A DNA stretch of 64,000 bases from an uncultured Dethiosulfovibrio sp. (GTDB lineage Bacteria; Synergistota; Synergistia; Synergistales; Dethiosulfovibrionaceae): assembly GCF_963667585.1 (NCBI RefSeq), contig NZ_OY763420.1, positions 1,136,001 through 1,200,000 of the forward strand, read 5' to 3'. Below are positions 58,824 through 64,000 of the stretch, piece by piece. The notes beneath the pieces were generated by a model, which made no database searches, was not told where the DNA came from, and saw only the letters and a list, made by a program, of their open reading frames with translations. How positions within the stretch are numbered: the first letter of the stretch is position 1; each line of letters begins with the position of its first letter. The position numbers and the translations under genes were made by a program.

Positions 58824-59825
58824 ATGAAAAAAGCGATTACGTTGTTGTGTGTGGTAGCTTTATCTTTGACCGTGGGATGGGGACTTCCTCAGACCGCCGC
58901 ATGGGCGAAGACGGTGATGAAAATAGGCCACTCTATGCCTGTGGACACCTTCCGTCAGAAGTCACTGCTCGTCTTTAAGGAAATGGTCGAAAAGGGTACC
59001 GAGGGCAGAGTCGAGGTCCAGATCTACCCCTCAGGACAGCTGGGAACGGAGATGGAGACCCTTGAGGCGGTCAAGCTAGGGTCTGTCGAGGGATTTAGAA
59101 GCGGTGGTTTTGAGGATGCCTCCCCTCTCCTGGAGATTTACTCCATGCCCTTCCTGTTTACCGATATGGAGGGCATCCACAAAATCACCAGAGGTCCGAT
59201 AGGCGAGGAGATAGCCAGATCTGTCGAGCCTTCAGGTATGGTGATACTGGCTACCGGCGACTCAGGGCTCTTTAGACAGATAAGCAACAACGTAAGACCT
59301 ATCACCAAACCTTCCGACATGAAGGGGCTTAAAATGAGAACCCCTCCTATGTCCACCATAGTCAAGACAATGGAGGCTCTTGGGGCTAACGTTGTTTCAA
59401 TTCCCTTCATTGAAACCTATATGGGACTTAAGACCGGAGTGGCCGACGGACAGGAAAATCCTTTGACAAACATAGTCTCCATGAAGTTCTACGAGGTTCA
59501 GAAGTACCTTACTCTGGTGAACTACCAGTATCACGCCGAAATGTTCTACGTCAACAAATCCTGGTTCGAGAGGCTTGACGAAAAGGATCAGGCCATCCTT
59601 AAATCGGCTGCCGTGGAAATGATGCTAGTCAGCGATAGAATAGTCGCTGAAGACGACGGCAAGTGTATGGCTTTCCTCAAGGATAAGATGGAGATCAACA
59701 GTTTGACCTCTGAACAACACCAGGCATTTGTCGAAGCGGTAAAGCCGGTCTACGAATACTACATATCCAAGGGCATGTTCACCCAGGAGATGCTGGACAG
59801 AATCCGTGAGGCAGCCTCCAACTGA
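58824..59825 (+). CDS. dctP: TRAP transporter substrate-binding protein DctP
   Basis: A 333-residue periplasmic binding protein with a signal peptide (hydrophobic ITLLCVVALSLTVGWGL, cleavage probably after AAWA). DctP motifs are IGHSMPVDTFRQKSLLVF, VEVQIYPSGQLGTEMETLEA, the organic-acid-binding Arg in LKMRTPP and VADGQENPLTN. Context with kduD and kduI points to uronates or a related sugar acid as ligand. ATG 58824 is used; an in-frame GTG immediately precedes it. Confidence 0.93.
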   Translation: MKKAITLLCVVALSLTVGWGLPQTAAWAKTVMKIGHSMPVDTFRQKSLLVFKEMVEKGTEGRVEVQIYPSGQLGTEMETLEAVKLGSVEGFRSGGFEDASPLLEIYSMPFLFTDMEGIHKITRGPIGEEIARSVEPSGMVILATGDSGLFRQISNNVRPITKPSDMKGLKMRTPPMSTIVKTMEALGANVVSIPFIETYMGLKTGVADGQENPLTNIVSMKFYEVQKYLTLVNYQYHAEMFYVNKSWFERLDEKDQAILKSAAVEMMLVSDRIVAEDDGKCMAFLKDKMEINSLTSEQHQAFVEAVKPVYEYYISKGMFTQEMLDRIREAASN

Positions 59826-59841
59826 GGAAGCTATGGCTATT

Positions 59842-59870
59842 AGGCAGGAGGTCTCTCCTCCTGCCTTTTT
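59842..59870 (+). terminator. attenuator-like hairpin between dctP and dctQ
   Basis: Ten-base arms AGGCAGGAGG (59842-59851) and CCTCCTGCCT (59857-59866) around TCTCT, followed by a T-run. It lies inside the TRAP operon and probably lets more binding protein than permease be made. Confidence 0.85.
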
Positions 59871-59890
59871 AACCGAGGGGAGATAGCTCT

Positions 59891-60364
59891 ATGGAATATT
59901 TCACCGAACGTGTTGAGCGAATCCTGGCAAACCTGTCCATTGCCGTAACAGGAGCCATGACTGTTGGGGTAATAGCTTTAGTCTTTAGTCGCTATGTTTT
60001 GGGCATAACCTATATATGGGCGGAGGAGTCTATCTCGGTCCTCTTTTTGAGCACCACATATCTCGGTGCTGCCCTAGGGGTAAGGTACGACGAACACATA
60101 AGAATAGATCTCTTTACCGATAGACTCTCCATACCCGGTAAAAAGATAGTGTCTATTTTGCAGATAGCGGTGGTTATAGCCCTTCAATTGGTTTTACTTA
60201 AGGTCTGTTTTTACTGGATCGGGAAGGTCGGAAATACCCTTACCCCCGGTCTCAGAATACCGACTAAATTTATATATTCGTTGTTCCCGTTGAACCTGCT
60301 CTTGGTTATATTTTTTGAGATATCCAGGCTGATCGGTATGTTGAGGAAAAAATCATGGGCATAA
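59891..60364 (+). CDS. dctQ: TRAP transporter small membrane subunit DctQ
   Basis: A 157-residue protein with four hydrophobic helices. The family pattern VFSRYVLGITYIWAEESISV and ALGVRYDEHIRIDLF is clear. It forms the permease together with DctM, whose gene overlaps by 10 bases. The start is ATG 59891, behind GAGGGGAG. Confidence 0.92.
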   Translation: MEYFTERVERILANLSIAVTGAMTVGVIALVFSRYVLGITYIWAEESISVLFLSTTYLGAALGVRYDEHIRIDLFTDRLSIPGKKIVSILQIAVVIALQLVLLKVCFYWIGKVGNTLTPGLRIPTKFIYSLFPLNLLLVIFFEISRLIGMLRKKSWA

Positions 60365-61635
60365 CCATATTATTGTCTACTTTTCTCGTTTTTGTGCTGA
60401 TAGGAGTCCCTCTGTGCTATTCTCTAGGCGCTTCCGCTGCCGCCTATTTCCTGATGGCAAAGCCGGAGTTTATGGGTATTTTTGCCCAGAGAATCTGGGC
60501 TGGCTCCAGCAGCTATGTCCTCATAGCACTGCCTCTTTTTATACTTGCAGGAGAATTGATGAATAGCGGAGGCATCACCAGAAGGATACTGAATTTCAGC
60601 CTCTACCTAGTACGTCCTATAAGAGGAGGTCTTGGAGAGGTTAACGTCATAGCCAGCATGATATTTGGAGGTATAACAGGCTCATCGGTGGCCGATACCT
60701 CCGCTATAGGCTCTGTGCTTATCCCTGAGATGGAAAAGGCGGGGTATTCTAAAGGTTTTTCTGCGGGAATTACCGTGGCCTCTTCCACCATGGGAATGAT
60801 TATCCCCCCTAGCATTCCCATGCTTCTATACGCTATGGTATCAGGGGCATCGGTAGGGTCTTTATTTCTGGCGGGGTTGATACCAGGTATCCTCATCGGT
60901 GGCAGCCAGATCGCCCTGGTTTGGATGATATCCAGAAGAAGAGGATATCATCCACCTCTGGTTCCCTTTGATAGAGAGGACTTCATAAAGACGTCTAAAG
61001 ACGGAGTTTTAGCCTTGCTGATGCCGGTGATAATAGTTATGTCGGTGTCTTTGGGAATAGCCACTGCCAGCGAATCCGCCGGTATAGCGGTGCTTTATTC
61101 GGCTATTTTAGGTTTCTTTGTCTACAGGGAGCTTGATGGAGGACAGTTGAAAGATATTCTCAAAAAAACCGTTCTCAGCTCCAGCGCAGTTATGTTCGTT
61201 GTGGGTTTTTCGACCATATACGTGTGGATACTGTCGGTCGAGCAGGTTCCTGTGATGGTGGGAAATTTTCTATTGAACCTGGATATAGATAGGTTTTGGA
61301 TTTTACTGCTTCTTAACGTCATAATACTTCTGGTAGGTACTTTTGTGGACGTAGCACCGGCGATACTCCTCCTGTGTCCAATTCTGTTGCCTGTCATGAA
61401 GGGAATAGGTGTTGGGGAGCTTCAGTTTGGGGCGATAATGATAACCGGCCTAGCTATCGGTTTGGTCACTCCTCCTGTCGGAATGTGTTTAAACGCCTGT
61501 AACAAGATATGCAGGATGTCCATAACTGAGATCTTCGTAAGTGCCCTTCCCTTTGTCCTGTGTAACCTGCTGGTTCTTTTACTGGTGACCTTTGTCCCGG
61601 CTATCTCGACCTGGCTTCCTGCTTTGATGAAATAG
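60355..61635 (+). CDS. dctM: TRAP transporter large membrane subunit DctM
   Basis: A 426-residue permease with about twelve hydrophobic helices. DctM motifs are FILAGELMNSGGITRRIL, GGITGSSVADTSAIGSVLIP, STMGMIIPPSIPMLLYA and GLVTPPVGMCLNACN. It drives sodium-coupled uptake of the acid delivered by DctP. A terminator follows, so the operon runs from kduD to dctM. Confidence 0.95.
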   Translation: MGITILLSTFLVFVLIGVPLCYSLGASAAAYFLMAKPEFMGIFAQRIWAGSSSYVLIALPLFILAGELMNSGGITRRILNFSLYLVRPIRGGLGEVNVIASMIFGGITGSSVADTSAIGSVLIPEMEKAGYSKGFSAGITVASSTMGMIIPPSIPMLLYAMVSGASVGSLFLAGLIPGILIGGSQIALVWMISRRRGYHPPLVPFDREDFIKTSKDGVLALLMPVIIVMSVSLGIATASESAGIAVLYSAILGFFVYRELDGGQLKDILKKTVLSSSAVMFVVGFSTIYVWILSVEQVPVMVGNFLLNLDIDRFWILLLLNVIILLVGTFVDVAPAILLLCPILLPVMKGIGVGELQFGAIMITGLAIGLVTPPVGMCLNACNKICRMSITEIFVSALPFVLCNLLVLLLVTFVPAISTWLPALMK

Positions 61636-61636
61636 A

Positions 61637-61674
61637 ACGCCGTCCCGGCACAGCCGGGACGGCGTAGTTTTTTT
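61637..61674 (+). terminator. terminator after dctM
   Basis: Thirteen-base perfect arms (61637-61649 and 61653-61665) around ACA are followed by AG and seven T residues. It ends the kdu-TRAP operon; the opposite gene stops at 61678. Confidence 0.93.
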
Positions 61675-61677
61675 AGT

Positions 61678-62739
61678 TTAGTCCACCAGGGGCTCTCTGT
61701 CGTTAGGGAAGTATATCCTGAGATGGGTCACTTCCATCAGCCCGTTATCCTGTCGTCCCTCTACCTCCGGTAGCCATCTCCAAGGGCCTCCGTTAAGGCG
61801 ACACAGGACAAGAGATCTCCTGCCGTAAGAGGTCCATATTCCCGTAGAGGAGAGGGCCTCTTGGTCCTCTTTCTGCACCGGGCCGGGGATAAGGAATCCC
61901 TCAAAAAGAGGGCCGTTGCCTGCCAGGGGAGAATCTCCCTCGGAAGCGATTATCATCCATTGGGTCATCGACCACATATGGGCCATCTCCGGCGAGTCGC
62001 CGTGTTTTATGGGGACTATCTGAAAACCGCCGATAGATCCGTAGGGGGACGTTGATATATCTATAACTCCTGGATGGTTTGCCCTCAGCCTGCCCACCGA
62101 TTGGTAAAGGGTTCCGTCGAATCGGCCTGTGCCGCCTACCGGCCTTATTACCTTTCCTATCACAGAGGTTCCCGATGAACTCAGGAGCTCTATCGATCCC
62201 CCTGGCCTGTTCTCTATGTCCACCATAGTCGGGATATCCTTACGGTCTACCTCTATCACTATAGTGTCTCCAGGTAATGGCATCTTTACGTCCGACAACG
62301 GCCTGATTTGACCGGATCTTTTAACGTAAACCTCGCTTCCCGATGGGGGAGTCCAGGCTCCAAAAAGGCCGATACCTCCCTTCCCCTTTAAAACGACGGC
62401 GGTTCCTGCGGTCGCAGCCGGTGCGATGGTGTCCGATGGAACCACGCTGATAGTCCTTCCTTTCCCCTTTTCCACCGACAGCAGTATATGGATTGCGTTT
62501 ACCGCTGAGGCACAGGTATGACCTGGCTTTCCCCATCCACTGGCGGTGTAGGCGGGGTAACGGGAGGACGAAGGTATAGAGACAACCTCTCCGAGAGGGT
62601 AGACCGAGTCGCCCATCCTCGCCTTGGCTTCCTCCCCTTTTATAAGAGGTATCTCTATAGACCACCTCAGATTAGAGTGAGCGACGGAAGGGAATATTAA
62701 GAGGGCTACTGTAAGCACTATAAAAAATCTTCTTGTCAA
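61678..62739 (-). CDS. exported protein of unknown function, 353 aa
   Basis: A 353-residue protein with a clear signal peptide (FFIVLTVALLIFPSVAHS). The mature part is strand-rich with Gly and Pro turns (LGEVVSIPSSSRYPAYTASG, AAPAAT-like repeats of Ala) and contains SGWGKPGHTCASAVNAIHI, a hydrophobic patch around a Cys and His that could be part of an active site. No family is recognised. TTG 62739 is the start, with TAAGGAGGAG upstream. It is the last gene of a three-gene minus-strand group. Confidence 0.65.
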   Translation of the reverse strand: MTRRFFIVLTVALLIFPSVAHSNLRWSIEIPLIKGEEAKARMGDSVYPLGEVVSIPSSSRYPAYTASGWGKPGHTCASAVNAIHILLSVEKGKGRTISVVPSDTIAPAATAGTAVVLKGKGGIGLFGAWTPPSGSEVYVKRSGQIRPLSDVKMPLPGDTIVIEVDRKDIPTMVDIENRPGGSIELLSSSGTSVIGKVIRPVGGTGRFDGTLYQSVGRLRANHPGVIDISTSPYGSIGGFQIVPIKHGDSPEMAHMWSMTQWMIIASEGDSPLAGNGPLFEGFLIPGPVQKEDQEALSSTGIWTSYGRRSLVLCRLNGGPWRWLPEVEGRQDNGLMEVTHLRIYFPNDREPLVD

Positions 62740-62752
62740 GACTAACTCCTCC

Positions 62753-63271
62753 TTAGATCATGTCGGGAAAAAACCATATAGACCATAGGTTCCCCCCGAG
62801 ATGGTAGAGGGCAGAGGGGGCTACCGATCGGTGTCTATACTTAAGAAAACCCATCACAAGGCTGGGGAAGAACGTAGCCAGCCTTAGCCAATGGACTTTT
62901 ATAAAAAGGTGGCACAGTGCGAATAGCACCGATACCGCTACTATAGCCCAAAGGGGACCTACCATCCTGGACGCCAGAGACTGTAGCCATCCTCTGAAAA
63001 AAACCTCCTCTACTACCGCAGCTACCGATCCAGCTGACATAAGGGCCATCAGGGATCCAATAGGTATCTGACGGGGCAGAGTGCCCTCTGGCCAGTTTAG
63101 GGCTATGAACGTCAGAGGCACAAGGGTGAGGATCAGGGCTATAAAGGTATCCGCGATGGATTTTTGGGTGAACTTCCATAGTAGGCCGTAATCCTCGGGG
63201 CTCTCTTTCCTTAAGTAGCACCAACCGTAGGGGCCGTAGAGCATAACAGCAGCTACGACTAAAGGTATCAC
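62753..63271 (-). CDS. CPBP-family intramembrane metalloprotease
   Basis: A 172-residue membrane protein with the CPBP (CAAX-protease/bacteriocin-processing) motifs: VVEEVFFRGWLQ (EExxxR), VLFALCHLFIKV (FxxxH) and YHLGGNLWSIWF. Five or six hydrophobic helices. GTG 63271 overlaps the stop codon of the upstream gene (GTGA) and is preferred over far-upstream starts that overlap it. Members cleave or process membrane proteins and peptides; the substrate is unknown. Confidence 0.85.
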   Translation of the reverse strand: MIPLVVAAVMLYGPYGWCYLRKESPEDYGLLWKFTQKSIADTFIALILTLVPLTFIALNWPEGTLPRQIPIGSLMALMSAGSVAAVVEEVFFRGWLQSLASRMVGPLWAIVAVSVLFALCHLFIKVHWLRLATFFPSLVMGFLKYRHRSVAPSALYHLGGNLWSIWFFPDMI

Positions 63272-63540
63272 TCTTTGACTCTCTTCAGATTTATGTATAT
63301 GAGGACAAATATAAAAGCCGGTATGACAGGCCCTATAGCTACCCACCAGCTTGACGTCCACAGGTATATGGCTAAAGACGCCAGGGATACCATAAAAGCC
63401 ATGTTTATCCAAAAAGCCCTCGTCCAGCTTGGTTTATGTCTCTTCGCCGACATAGCCCCCAGAAAAATGGAGAGGCCGGACGTAACGATAAGTAGCCATA
63501 ATGTTATAAAGGACAAATTTTTTATCTGAAAATCATACAT
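63268..63540 (-). CDS. small membrane protein, 90 aa
   Basis: A 90-residue protein with three hydrophobic segments (LWLLIVTSGLSIFLGAM, FMVSLASLAIYLW, VAIGPVIPAFIFVLIYINL). It is coupled to the CPBP protease gene by a four-base overlap, which suggests a shared function. The family is not recognised. Confidence 0.7.
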   Translation of the reverse strand: MYDFQIKNLSFITLWLLIVTSGLSIFLGAMSAKRHKPSWTRAFWINMAFMVSLASLAIYLWTSSWWVAIGPVIPAFIFVLIYINLKRVKE

Positions 63541-63568
63541 AAACGATCACCTCTGAAAAACCTCTGCC

Positions 63569-63599
63569 TTGACAGCCTAGGCGGCCATGGTAGTATAGT
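63569..63599 (+). promoter_or_regulatory. candidate glmU promoter
   Basis: TTGACA at 63569-63574 is followed by TAGTAT (63591-63596, 16-base spacer) or TATAGT (63594-63599, 19-base spacer). It lies in the 187-base divergent gap between the minus-strand membrane genes and glmU. The -35 is perfect; the -10 is ambiguous. Confidence 0.45.
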
Positions 63600-63727
63600 A
63601 CCGCTCTTTTTGCTACTTGATAGGATGGCTCTATCTTGGACAAGTATAGCAGAATAGTGCTTTTGATTCATATAAGGTTTGATGCCCTATCGATTGGTGG
63701 GGCTCAGAAAATATATCTTAGAAAGCG

Positions 63728-64000
63728 ATGGTGGCTATGGAAAAAGCCGGTGGTTCCGTAGGGGTTCTGGTCCTTGCTGCTGGGAAGGGGACCAGAATGA
63801 AAAGCGACTCCCCTAAGGTTATGCAGCCTCTTTTAGAAAACCCTATGTTACACTACGTGCTGAAGGCCTTTGGATCTGTAGGGGAGACCGCTGTGGTGGT
63901 CGGTCACCGTGGAGAGATGGTCCAGTCCTACCTATCCCGGTCCTGGCCGGATGTAAAAACGGTGTGGCAGAGGGAACAGCTTGGGACTGGACATGCAGTG
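63728..64000 (+). CDS. glmU: GlmU, N-terminal part (partial)
   Basis: The window ends inside this gene. The visible 91 residues contain the uridyltransferase nucleotide loop VLVLAAGKGTRMKSDSPKVM and the segment QREQLGTGHAV, both characteristic of GlmU, which makes UDP-GlcNAc from glucosamine-1-phosphate. ATG 63728 and ATG 63737 are both possible; neither has a strong ribosome binding site. Product flow from GlmS and GlmM encoded upstream ends here. Confidence 0.92.
   Translation, partial: MVAMEKAGGSVGVLVLAAGKGTRMKSDSPKVMQPLLENPMLHYVLKAFGSVGETAVVVGHRGEMVQSYLSRSWPDVKTVWQREQLGTGHAV

Overview
The window comes from a bacterium with moderately high G+C, very probably a member of the Synergistota close to Dethiosulfovibrio. 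That is inferred from the mix of an orphan HutP-like gene, a DUF1385 gene, a FliS/FlgN pair, a TRAP uronate cluster and a glmS ribozyme; I could not search any database. Nearly all genes read left to right.

Positions 1 to about 31,950 are the right-hand part of a prophage whose left end lies outside the window. It begins with replication genes: the C-terminus of a helicase, a VRR-NUC nuclease, and a toprim/RepA-type primase-helicase followed by a cluster of GTGAC motifs that may be an origin. A block of small early genes follows, including a triple Myb/SANT-like protein, a C5 cytosine methyltransferase with a second reading frame nested inside it, and a putative late regulator. A minus-strand cargo island (AT-rich membrane protein plus hicAB) sits between this regulator and the terminase genes. 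The structural genes combine a PBSX-type terminase with a Mu-like head (DUF935 portal, gpF-like minor head protein, I/Z-like protease-scaffold, gp36- and gp37-like connectors) and a major capsid protein of the E family. The minor head protein carries a toxin-like C-terminal extension, followed by a one-base-overlapping small gene that could encode its immunity partner. The tail module has a tube protein, a pair of assembly chaperones joined by a probable -1 frameshift, a TP901-type tape measure protein, and several large, poorly recognisable tail and baseplate proteins. Lysis genes (an M15 peptidase endolysin and small membrane proteins) and a strong terminator close the prophage.

Positions 31,950 to 32,300 form a junction without genes and are the likely neighbourhood of the right attachment site. 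From 32,303 the sequence is host chromosome. It holds an AI-2E family membrane protein, an alanyl-tRNA editing protein, HutP, ribosomal protein L31 with a structured leader, ThyX, DUF1385, release factor 1 with its methylase PrmC, thioredoxin reductase, a PfkB sugar kinase, FliS and a FlgN-like protein, an M48 peptidase, DnaX, DnaE, pyruvate kinase and a NUDIX hydrolase. Next comes the classical cdaA-cdaR-glmM cluster, in which cyclic di-AMP synthesis is linked to cell-wall precursor synthesis. A glmS ribozyme and glmS follow, so amino-sugar supply is feedback-controlled at the RNA level.

After a 19-bp terminator comes a uronate catabolic and uptake cluster: kduD, an IclR regulator, kduI and a three-part TRAP transporter. 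Three minus-strand genes for exported or membrane proteins follow. The window ends inside glmU, so three enzymes of the UDP-GlcNAc pathway (GlmM, GlmS, GlmU) lie within 11 kb.
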